Notes under the pieces: model-generated | Database searches by the model: none | What the model was told of the DNA's origin: nothing | What the model saw: the letters and a program-made list of their open reading frames with translations, nothing else | Position numbers and translations under genes: made by a program | Source of the DNA: a bacterium | GTDB lineage: Bacteria; SZUA-79; Acidulodesulfobacterales; Acidulodesulfobacteraceae | Length of the DNA: 5,390 nt | NCBI GenBank assembly: GCA_021789455.1 | Contig: JAJYJN010000073.1 | Coordinates: forward strand, 1 to 5,390 | Reading direction: 5' to 3' | Shown: positions 1 through 5,390 of the stretch, piece by piece | Layout of the letters: the number at the start of each line of letters is the position of its first letter | How positions within the stretch are numbered: position 1 is the stretch's first letter

Positions 1-373
1 GATGGACGGACGGCGAACCGTAAACTTCTGAAGTAGAAGTGTGTAGAACCGGTATCTTAAGGCGCGTTGCGTTTTCCATAACGTTAAATATGCCGTAAAC
101 GTTGTCTTTCATTGTTTTCAAAGGGTCCCTTTGATAATGCGGAACCGAGGCCGGGCAGGCGAGGTTAACTATAAAATCGGCCTCTATGCTAAACGGCCGG
201 CTTATATCTCCCCTGATGACTTCGAAAGCAGGATTGCCCGTAAATTCTTTTATATTATTCTTCGACCCCGTATAAAAATTATCCATGCATAAAACTTCAT
301 GTCCCGCGTTTAAAAGCCTTTCGCATAAGTTAGAACCGATAAAACCTGCTCCGCCCGTTACAAGCACTCTCAT
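1..373 (-). CDS. UDP-glucuronate decarboxylase-like NAD-dependent epimerase/dehydratase (N-terminal part, truncated by window edge)
   Basis: This is the N-terminal 124 codons of an extended short-chain dehydrogenase/reductase; the 3' end lies beyond the left edge. The translation starts MRVLVTGGAGFIGSNL, which contains the glycine-rich NAD-binding TGGAGFIG motif (residues 6-13). D31 ends beta strand 2 in the context CMDNFYTGSK, the usual ribose-binding position. NLACPAS (70-76), HYQRDP (79-84) and HTSTSEVYG (111-119) closely match UDP-glucuronate decarboxylases (UXS), which convert UDP-glucuronate to UDP-xylose. The family usually reads ACPASPVHYQ; here it is ACPASVPHYQ. STSEVYG carries the catalytic Ser/Thr, while the catalytic YxxxK lies outside the window, so substrate specificity is inferred. 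A dTDP-glucose 4,6-dehydratase or UDP-glucose 4-epimerase is less likely. The product is probably cytosolic and used for cell-surface polysaccharide. The ATG lies 3 nt after the cbiH stop, so translation is probably coupled, with GGAGG inside the cbiH end. Confidence 0.88.
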   Translation of the reverse strand, partial: MRVLVTGGAGFIGSNLCERLLNAGHEVLCMDNFYTGSKNNIKEFTGNPAFEVIRGDISRPFSIEADFIVNLACPASVPHYQRDPLKTMKDNVYGIFNVMENATRLKIPVLHTSTSEVYGSPSVH

Positions 374-376
374 AGT

Positions 377-1201
377 CTAATTTTCCTCCGCTATATTTTT
401 CTCGATATTATTTTTGCTTAAATCGTATTTATTTCCGTATCCCCTTCTGGTTATCATATACAAATCGTTAACGTATGTGTTGCCGTTTCCTATTATTATC
501 GTGGTATTCATACTTACAATATCGAATTTGTCTATATTTTCGAGCGTCGTTATAACTATCTCTTCGTCTGGTCTCGTCGCCGCCTTTGCGATAACGGCAG
601 GCCTGTCTTTCCCGATATTTTCCAGCAGGATATTTTTTGCGATAGTCAGTTCTTCTTTTCTCTTCATGCTCTTGGGATTATAGATAATTATCACGAAATC
701 TCCCGCCGCCGCCGCTCTCAATCTTTTTTCTATGTCTTTCCACGGAGTTAAAAGATTGGACAAAGATACAACGCAAAAATCGTTGGTTATCGGGGCTCCA
801 ACAGCCGCCGAAACTGCGCAAAAAGCCGGAATACCCGGTATTATTTCCACGGGAATTTTTCCCGTAAGGGATTCTTTATCTATAATCTCAAGCAAAAGAC
901 CGCTCATTCCGTAAATGCCGGCGTCGCCTCCCGAAACAAGCGCTACGGATTTGCCTTCCAAGGATTTTTTAACCGCCGCTTCGCATCTTTTAATTTCGTC
1001 TTTCATACTGAACGGAAGTTTTTCCTGTTTTTCGCTTAATATATCTCCTATCTGTCTTAAATATGAAGAATAACCTATTACCGTTTCAGACGCTTTTACG
1101 GATTCGAGAGCTTTTTTGCTTAAATGTTCCGTATCTCCCGGGCCGGTTCCTATAACCGTTATCTTTCCGTAAGATTCGGACCGTCCGCCGTTTAATTCCA
1201 T
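377..1201 (-). CDS. cbiH: CbiH/CobJ, (cobalt-)precorrin-3B C17-methyltransferase
   Basis: This SAM-dependent enzyme methylates C17 of cobalt-factor/precorrin-3 and drives contraction of the porphyrin ring to the corrin skeleton in the cytosol. The 274 residues form one tetrapyrrole methylase domain. The first glycine loop is GTGPGD (18-23). VSGGDAGIYGMSG (89-101) is the diagnostic CbiH/CobJ form of the GDP/GIYG motif. IIPGIPAFCAVSAAVGAP (120-137) precedes VSLSNLLTPW (145-154), a stretch typical of C17-methyltransferases. IIIYNPKS (171-178) and the late NTTIIIGN and MITRRGY segments (232-239, 249-255) complete the fold; many homologues have MxTPRGY at the last. The start is ATG at 1201, preceded by AAGGAGGG. 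Some family members carry an extra C-terminal domain or are fused to CbiG; this one does neither. With CbiG in the cluster, the cobalt-containing substrate is favoured and cbiH is the better name. Confidence 0.95.
   Translation of the reverse strand: MELNGGRSESYGKITVIGTGPGDTEHLSKKALESVKASETVIGYSSYLRQIGDILSEKQEKLPFSMKDEIKRCEAAVKKSLEGKSVALVSGGDAGIYGMSGLLLEIIDKESLTGKIPVEIIPGIPAFCAVSAAVGAPITNDFCVVSLSNLLTPWKDIEKRLRAAAAGDFVIIIYNPKSMKRKEELTIAKNILLENIGKDRPAVIAKAATRPDEEIVITTLENIDKFDIVSMNTTIIIGNGNTYVNDLYMITRRGYGNKYDLSKNNIEKNIAEEN
385..389 (-). promoter_or_regulatory. Shine-Dalgarno site of the epimerase gene, inside the 3' end of cbiH
   Basis: GGAGG reads on the minus strand 11 nt before the epimerase ATG, and it lies within the last codons of cbiH. 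The spacing is a little long, but the site sits just before the cbiH stop (TAG, 377-379). This fits re-initiation by ribosomes finishing cbiH. It supports the ATG at 373 as the start and co-transcription with the cbi genes. Confidence 0.6.
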
Positions 1202-1296
1202 TAATTACCCTCCTTTTCTTCTCTATTAATACGCTAATCCCGATTCTTAAATTTATTACACGCCTAACGGCGGTTCGGGAAAACATATCGATTAAG
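1202..1296 (-). other. 95-nt gap between cbiG and cbiH with nested inverted repeats
   Basis: This is the only substantial non-coding stretch in the window. Outer arms TCCCGA and TCGGGA (plus-strand positions 1238-1243 and 1275-1280) can pair over a 31-nt span. Inside them CGCC and GGCG (1261-1264 and 1269-1272) form a short 4-bp stem with a 4-nt loop. No T-run follows on the minus strand, so this is not a typical intrinsic terminator. I see no good -35/-10 pair. It may be an mRNA structure between two cistrons or simply an unselected spacer; the arms are short enough to occur by chance. Confidence 0.35.
1208..1215 (-). promoter_or_regulatory. Strong Shine-Dalgarno site of cbiH
   Basis: AAGGAGGG on the minus strand lies 6 nt before the ATG of cbiH. 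It is the best ribosome binding site in the window and fixes the cbiH start at 1201. The other cbi genes rely on overlap or short spacing with weaker sites, so cbiH seems to be translated independently of cbiG. Confidence 0.85.
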
Positions 1297-2631
1297 TCAA
1301 TAAACCATTGCCGCCGCCGCCGTAACGTTTCCTTTTTTTTGTTTAGGTATCAGCAATTCCCCGCCGTTTTTCGCCGACATCGCCGCGCAAGGTTCGCAGA
1401 CGGAATATGCGCCGGTGTGTTTAAAGCTTGCCGACCGTTCCATATTTATACCCGCCTCTTTATCTTTTTTATTGTTTTTTTTATTTTTATTCGAATCCAT
1501 GAAGGCGTTTATTTCGTCTTTATCATAAAAGTCTATAAAATTCCCATATTTATATCCGAATTCCAGCAACCCGGCCTCGTTTCTTTTTAAGTCTATCGTA
1601 GCAATGTTCCTTATTGCCTTAAGCGATAAATTATTTTCCTTAAATACGGAAGATATAAATTCTTCAATCTCTTTAAATGAGGTATTCTTATTACAGCCTA
1701 TGCCGACGGTTAAGCGTCTCGGCCTCAAAAGCGCAATATTTTCGGATTCCGTAATATTTTTCAGGCTTTCTTTTAAAGAAACGACCGCCGCCTTTTCAAC
1801 GCCCGGGTTTACGGTATTCAAACCTTTCGACAAAATTATTCGCTTTGCGTTTTTAAACCCGCCTATATAAGACTTTATTTCTCTTATATTAAAAATACCG
1901 TCCTCGTCTATGCATATTTTTATCTCTTCACCGCCGATAGATGCTTTATTGAATATTTTTATTTTGTTTTTCCCGTCTTCTATGAACAGGCCGAACCTCT
2001 CCGCGAACATATCTAAAGAAAAATTTCCGGTTGCGTCCGTCGCGGTGGTAATTATCGGAATTGCTCCGTTTCCTATGTAACCTGCGGTTTCCTCGGCAAA
2101 TTTATTAGCGCCCCCCGTATGCCCGGAAAGCAGGCTGACGACGAATTTTCCGGCTTCGTCTATCGTTATAACACCGGGGTCGCTGAATTTATTTTTAAGA
2201 AAAGGTGCGATAATCCTGACCGCCGCCCCCGCCGCCAGAAAAAATACGATGAAATCGTATCCGCGTAACAGTTTTTTAATAAAATAATCTTCCGATAATC
2301 TTTTATATCTTTCGATGCCGGTCTTCAAAAGTTTTATCCCGTTGGCGCAAGGCGTTTCCAAAACCGCCGTTTCCTCCTGTAAACCAAGTGCGCGCGCCGT
2401 TAATCCGGTTTTTTCTTCTCCGATAAAAAAATGCAGATTGATAATTTCGGAAAGCTCAGTAATATCGGCCCCGTTGCGCGCTTTGAGCTTTTTTGCCATA
2501 CCGCCGTAAATTTTAACAGCTTTATTCAAAGAATTTTCCGAGGTTATTATAAGGGCGATATTCGTAATTTTAAATACGGCGTCAGAGGGTATTTCCACCG
2601 TTTCTGAATCCGTGCGAAAAGTTCTTATCAT
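1297..2631 (-). CDS. cbiG: CbiG, cobalt-precorrin-5A hydrolase
   Basis: CbiG opens the ring-A delta-lactone of cobalt-precorrin-5A and releases the extruded C20 unit as acetaldehyde, giving cobalt-precorrin-5B. It is a marker of the anaerobic pathway. The 444 residues show the family's three parts. The N-terminal domain has AAGAAVRIIAPFLK (133-146), DPGVITIDEAGKFVVSLLSG (151-170), HTGGAN (171-176) and ITTATDATG (194-202). A variable middle domain spans roughly 205-300. The C-terminal CobE/CbiG domain has VGIGCNKNTSF (309-319), NEAGLLEF (351-358), TGAYSVCEPCAAM (406-418) and LLIPKQKKGNVT (426-437). Oddities are a Lys/Asn-rich insertion near 379-391, a CxxC pair at C412/C415, an Ala-rich end, and about 20 extra N-terminal residues overlapping cbiF. 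The ATG at 2631 has only a weak upstream AGG; an in-frame GTG at 2598 is an alternative and would cut the overlap to 17 nt. Confidence 0.94.
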   Translation of the reverse strand: MIRTFRTDSETVEIPSDAVFKITNIALIITSENSLNKAVKIYGGMAKKLKARNGADITELSEIINLHFFIGEEKTGLTARALGLQEETAVLETPCANGIKLLKTGIERYKRLSEDYFIKKLLRGYDFIVFFLAAGAAVRIIAPFLKNKFSDPGVITIDEAGKFVVSLLSGHTGGANKFAEETAGYIGNGAIPIITTATDATGNFSLDMFAERFGLFIEDGKNKIKIFNKASIGGEEIKICIDEDGIFNIREIKSYIGGFKNAKRIILSKGLNTVNPGVEKAAVVSLKESLKNITESENIALLRPRRLTVGIGCNKNTSFKEIEEFISSVFKENNLSLKAIRNIATIDLKRNEAGLLEFGYKYGNFIDFYDKDEINAFMDSNKNKKNNKKDKEAGINMERSASFKHTGAYSVCEPCAAMSAKNGGELLIPKQKKGNVTAAAAMVY

Positions 2632-3376
2632 AAAGTTTCGACCTGTTTTTTTTGAAATATTTTCCCCTTAATGCCTCTCCGACTATTAATACCGCCATAT
2701 TTTTGACGGAAAATTCCCCTGCTTTTTTAACCACGTCTTTTAATTCGCAATTTATTAAAATCTGGCTTTTAAGCGATACGTCTTTAGCAATTAGGCACGG
2801 GGTATTTTCCGGATAATATTCCTTTAAATCCCCGACTACGCCGTCGATTAATCCAAAGCTCAGATATATGGCCATCGTTCCCTTATGGCTAGCAAGGTTC
2901 TTTATCTCCTGCCCGTCCGGCAGTTTTCCAGTCCTTCCTTCTCCCCTGCAGAATATTACCGTTTGCGAAACATCCGGCAGTGTCAAAATAGACTTGTTGG
3001 CGGCGCTTGCGGCAAAGGCGGCGGTAACCCCGGGTATGATTTCATATTTTATTCCCATTTCGTCCAGATAATACATTTGTTCGTTTATTGCGGAATATAT
3101 TGAGGAATCTCCGGCATGAAGAACGGATATGATATTTGGCTCCAATCCTATAAGATTATTAAGCCTTTCCTTAATCTGTTCGAAATTAAGGATTTTCATG
3201 TCTATTAACTCCGCGCCCTTTTTTATAACCTTTAACATCCCGGGATTAATCAAAGAACCGGCATAAAAAACTGCGTCGGACCTTTTTAATATTTTAGCGG
3301 CTTTTACCGTCAAAAGTTCCGGGTCGCCTGGACCCGCCGATACAAAATATATTTTAGTTCCGATTGATTTGCCCAT
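2582..3376 (-). CDS. cbiF: CbiF/CobM, cobalt-precorrin-4 C11-methyltransferase
   Basis: This SAM-dependent enzyme methylates C11 of cobalt-precorrin-4 to give cobalt-precorrin-5A, the substrate of CbiG encoded next. The 264 residues match the usual family length, with one tetrapyrrole methylase domain. The glycine loop is SAGPGDPELLTVKA (13-26). Further family marks are YAGSLINP (38-45), VLHAGDSSIYSAINEQM (85-101; homologues usually have LHTGDPSxYGA), IIPGVTAAFAASAA (113-126), LTLPDVSQTVI (131-141) and GEGRTGKLPDGQ (145-156). The last two distinguish C11-methyltransferases from the paralogous CbiL, CbiH and CbiE. TMAIYLS (167-173) and a late VGEALRG followed by SKLYDKNFSHGFR complete the protein. 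The ATG is 1 nt after the cbiL stop. The only nearby purine-rich element is AGGGG 12 nt upstream (3389-3393), so coupled re-initiation is likely. Its last 17 codons, including the stop, overlap the start of cbiG. Confidence 0.96.
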   Translation of the reverse strand: MGKSIGTKIYFVSAGPGDPELLTVKAAKILKRSDAVFYAGSLINPGMLKVIKKGAELIDMKILNFEQIKERLNNLIGLEPNIISVLHAGDSSIYSAINEQMYYLDEMGIKYEIIPGVTAAFAASAANKSILTLPDVSQTVIFCRGEGRTGKLPDGQEIKNLASHKGTMAIYLSFGLIDGVVGDLKEYYPENTPCLIAKDVSLKSQILINCELKDVVKKAGEFSVKNMAVLIVGEALRGKYFKKNRSKLYDKNFSHGFRNGGNTL

Positions 3377-3377
3377 A

Positions 3378-4142
3378 TTATGAGAAAACCCCTATAAGAA
3401 TCGAAAAGTAATCGTAGTTCCGTTCTTTCTTTTCCGCAAAATCTTTTATAAGGACAGACTTCTCTATTAAATAAAGTTTTAGTTTTCCGTCTTCAAATTG
3501 CCTGCCGCATAGCCCGTTAAACGCTTTTAAAATCTCTTTTACGTAACCGCCGGCTTTCATAAAGACTATAACCTGAGGCCTAGGAATCTTATCCGAGATG
3601 AACTTTATTTCGTTTTCTATTTCGGTTAAATCTTTTTTCACTGGAACCGATATTAAAACCGAACTGTTTTTAATAATATAAGGTTCTCCTATTAATCCTA
3701 AAGAATAATGGAAAGAAGAAACGCCGTTTACTATTTTTATGTTAATTCCATTTTCCTCGCGATTTAAAACTTCCTGTATAGCATTGTGCAGTCCCCAGTA
3801 TGTGCTGTAAAACATAGGGTCGCCCAGCGTAACATAAGAACAGACGCCGTCGCTGAGTTTTTCGATTATTTTAACGGCGTTTTTCATATATAGAACTTTA
3901 TTTCTTCCCATTGAAAGTTTCATTTCCACCTCTAACGGAATAAGCCTGTTTTCGGGGAAATCCGATATGCCCGCAAATTTAAGGGCATTTTTTATAATAT
4001 CGTAAGCTATTCTATTTTTTCCTCCGCAAACGTCGGGATAGAATATAAAATCGCTTTTGATGAGCGTGTTAACCGCTTTTACCGTTATCAGTTCAGGGTC
4101 TCCGGGACCTACTCCTACGATAAATAATTCTTTTTTAATCAT
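3378..4142 (-). CDS. cbiL: CbiL/CobI, cobalt-factor-2 (precorrin-2) C20-methyltransferase
   Basis: This enzyme transfers a SAM methyl group to C20 of cobalt-sirohydrochlorin/precorrin-2, the first methylation committed to B12. With the ATG at 4142 it has 254 residues, close to the family norm. GVGPGDPELITVKAV (10-24) is the first glycine loop, FYPDV (34-38) occupies the conserved YP position, and VTLGDPMFYSTYWGL (104-118) is the CbiL-type GDP motif. IVNGVSSFHYSLGLIGEPY (137-155) corresponds to the usual xxPGVSSFxAAxxxLGxPL, with Asn in place of Pro. The C-terminal end YDYFSILIG matches the family. An upstream in-frame TTG at 4157 would add five residues, but ATG is preferred: it has GGGA (4152-4155) 9 nt upstream, gives a compact 8-nt overlap with the cbiET stop, and places the glycine loop at the normal distance from the start. 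Use of cobalt-containing substrate is inferred from CbiG nearby. Confidence 0.93.
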   Translation of the reverse strand: MIKKELFIVGVGPGDPELITVKAVNTLIKSDFIFYPDVCGGKNRIAYDIIKNALKFAGISDFPENRLIPLEVEMKLSMGRNKVLYMKNAVKIIEKLSDGVCSYVTLGDPMFYSTYWGLHNAIQEVLNREENGINIKIVNGVSSFHYSLGLIGEPYIIKNSSVLISVPVKKDLTEIENEIKFISDKIPRPQVIVFMKAGGYVKEILKAFNGLCGRQFEDGKLKLYLIEKSVLIKDFAEKKERNYDYFSILIGVFS

Positions 4143-5390
4143 TTTCGGTTTTCCCAAGACTTTCTACATTTAAGTCGTCATGCGGATTTTCCGCATTTTC
4201 TTTTTTACCGGTTTCAATCGCTTTATTTCTTATTTTCACGCTTGGCATATCCGCATTATGTTCCCGTTCTATCTTGAAAGTAAGGGTTCTGCCGCGGACG
4301 GAGCGGGAAGTTTTCGTATTCGTATTCGGATTAGACGCCTTAATAGACTTTATAATTTTAATTATATATATCTGGTTCAATGCCTGAAAATACGAATCTT
4401 CCTTAACGGATTTCAACCTTGACACGTTAACGGAAATAATTTCGTGTTTTATTTCTATGTTGCCATATTCTTTCAAACCGTAATCCTTAATAAACGTCAA
4501 AACTGCGTTTAACGAATCTATCGTTATAACGTTAATAACTATCGCGCCTTTATTCTTTAAAATATGAAGGGATTCTTTTAAAATTTTTTTCAAATCCTTG
4601 CCGCCTCCTCCGCCTATAAATATCGAATCGGCCTGTCCCGCTTTTACCGCCTGTTTCAATGCGTCGGGAAGTTCGCCTAAAATAGGCTCGATATTATGCC
4701 TTCCGAATCTCTTTATATTATTTTTAAGATTGTCTATCTTAAATTTATTTTTATCTATTGAATATACGAATCCTTTATGCGCTATCGCGGACGCTTCTAT
4801 GCTTATGCTTCCGCTGCCGCACCCGGCATCTATAATTACCGAATCGGCTTTCAAATCCATTAAAGACAGGCTTACTGCCCTGATTTCTTTTTTTGTCGGT
4901 TCTCCCGCCGAATGAATATATTTATCGTCGTCTATCCCTAAAACAAGGCTCTTAAGCTCGTCGCCGGAAGCCGGAGCGGCACTTTTTTTATTCTTACCGG
5001 TTAATACGACTATATTTTTTTTACCGCTTATATCTTCTAAAATTTCTTTTGTAAAGCTTTTATAAATTTTTTCATTTTTGGTGCATAATTCGGTCAGCGC
5101 GTAAAAATCGAATTTTTCTAAGAAACCGCTTTCTTCAAGTTCGGTATATATCTTATTGGGGGTATTTACGTCGTCCGTATATATGCCTATTGCAGGCTTT
5201 CCGGAATATAAAGCTTCGTATATATTTTTGAAATCCCTCCCGTGCAGGCTTATTATTAAGGCCTCGGTCATAGGAATTTTTAATTTTGAAAAACCTGCCT
5301 GCATAAAACTGACTGCCGGGTAAACTTCTATAAATCTTTTTTCGTTTTCTTTTAAGAGGCTTAATATAGTTCCGCCGACCCCGAAAAAAT
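4135..5390 (-). CDS. cbiET: CbiET (CobL-type) precorrin-6Y/cobalt-precorrin-7 C5,C15-methyltransferase (decarboxylating), 5' end cut off
   Basis: This fused enzyme methylates C5 (CbiE domain) and C15 with decarboxylation of the C12 acetate (CbiT domain). The frame stays open to the right edge, so the ATG at 5304 is internal: the 28 codons before it read FFGVGG... and EVYPAVSF, the CbiE core after its GDP motif. Visible CbiE marks are FFGVGG (1-6), YPAVSFMQAGFSKLKIP (23-39) and EALIISLHGRD (42-52). CbiT follows with LGIDDDKY (150-157), EPTKKEIRAVSLS (163-175) and the Rossmann SAM motif IIDAGCGSGSISIEAS (185-200). FIGGGGGKDLKKIL (257-270) and ISVNVSRLKSV, FQALNQIYII (318-342) end the fold. Numbers count from the first complete codon in the window. 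About 72 extra hydrophilic residues follow (346-417) and resemble no domain I know. The N-terminal GxGPGD loop is outside the window. The stop TAA overlaps the cbiL start by 8 nt. Confidence 0.94.
   Translation of the reverse strand, partial: FFGVGGTILSLLKENEKRFIEVYPAVSFMQAGFSKLKIPMTEALIISLHGRDFKNIYEALYSGKPAIGIYTDDVNTPNKIYTELEESGFLEKFDFYALTELCTKNEKIYKSFTKEILEDISGKKNIVVLTGKNKKSAAPASGDELKSLVLGIDDDKYIHSAGEPTKKEIRAVSLSLMDLKADSVIIDAGCGSGSISIEASAIAHKGFVYSIDKNKFKIDNLKNNIKRFGRHNIEPILGELPDALKQAVKAGQADSIFIGGGGGKDLKKILKESLHILKNKGAIVINVITIDSLNAVLTFIKDYGLKEYGNIEIKHEIISVNVSRLKSVKEDSYFQALNQIYIIKIIKSIKASNPNTNTKTSRSVRGRTLTFKIEREHNADMPSVKIRNKAIETGKKENAENPHDDLNVESLGKTEND

Noticed and set aside
414..683. Plus-strand open frame of 89 codons with a hydrophobic, membrane-like translation
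   Set aside because: It is the complement of the A-rich 3' part of cbiH; hydrophobic Phe/Ile/Leu/Ser strings are expected opposite Lys/Glu/Asn/Ile codons. No start signal is visible.
1086..1286. Minus-strand open frame of 66 codons covering the cbiG-cbiH gap
   Set aside because: Most of it runs through the start of cbiH in another frame. There is no ribosome binding site before its ATG, and the product is an Arg/Ile-rich string without similarity to a known family.
1295..1300. TTGACT at the cbiG stop as a possible -35 box for cbiH
   Set aside because: No -10-like hexamer lies 16-18 nt downstream; the sequence there is GC-rich (around CGAACC).
1309..1322. GCC trinucleotide repeat
   Set aside because: It is inside cbiG and encodes the Ala string of the conserved NVTAAAA end, where other CbiG proteins also have small residues. 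It is too short to call a repeat locus.
4143..4157. TTG at 4157 as the cbiL start
   Set aside because: It adds only five non-conserved residues, lacks a good ribosome binding site, and the ATG at 4142 has a better upstream GGGA and compact stop-start overlap.
4598..4915. Plus-strand open frame of 105 codons
   Set aside because: It is antisense to the CbiT SAM-binding region of cbiET, starts with a Pro run that mirrors the Gly run GGGGG, and has no ribosome binding site or family resemblance.
4135..5304. A complete gene starting at ATG 5304
   Set aside because: The frame stays open to the right edge and the upstream 28 codons encode conserved CbiE sequence (FFGVGG, EVYPAVSF), so this ATG is internal and the gene is truncated by the window.

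Overview
This window holds one continuous minus-strand gene cluster for the oxygen-independent (anaerobic) branch of cobalamin (vitamin B12) corrin-ring synthesis. It is followed by the start of a nucleotide-sugar gene. Transcription runs from right to left. In that order the genes are cbiET (5' end cut off by the right edge), cbiL, cbiF, cbiG, cbiH and the first 124 codons of a UDP-glucuronate decarboxylase-like epimerase (cut off by the left edge). I see no RNA genes, mobile elements, CRISPR arrays or intact plus-strand genes.

The genes are packed as in an operon. cbiET and cbiL overlap by 8 nt (ATG start of cbiL), cbiL and cbiF are separated by 1 nt, cbiF and cbiG overlap by 50 nt, and cbiH and the epimerase are separated by 3 nt. 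The only real gap is 95 nt between cbiG and cbiH. It holds a near-perfect Shine-Dalgarno sequence and a pair of nested inverted repeats, but no convincing promoter or terminator.

The products cover a large part of the ring-building steps. CbiL methylates C20 of cobalt-factor/precorrin-2, CbiH methylates C17 and contracts the ring, and CbiF methylates C11. CbiG opens the delta-lactone and releases the extruded carbon as acetaldehyde. CbiET methylates C5 and C15 and decarboxylates the C12 acetate side chain. CbiG marks the route as anaerobic, early-cobalt insertion. The other pathway enzymes (CbiD, CbiJ, CbiC, CbiA, a cobaltochelatase) are not visible. They probably lie to the right or elsewhere, as would any cobalamin riboswitch.

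The DNA is A+T-rich with Lys/Asn/Ile-rich proteins and clear AGGAGG-type ribosome binding sites. This suggests a moderately low-GC anaerobic or microaerophilic bacterium, possibly a deltaproteobacterium-like lineage, but the window alone cannot fix the taxon. The unusual points are modest: a hydrophilic C-terminal tail of about 70 residues on CbiET, a Lys/Asn-rich insertion in CbiG over an 8-A tract, the cbiF/cbiG overlap, the structured gap before cbiH, and a sugar-nucleotide gene tightly joined to a B12 operon. I did not find evidence of a wholly new system.
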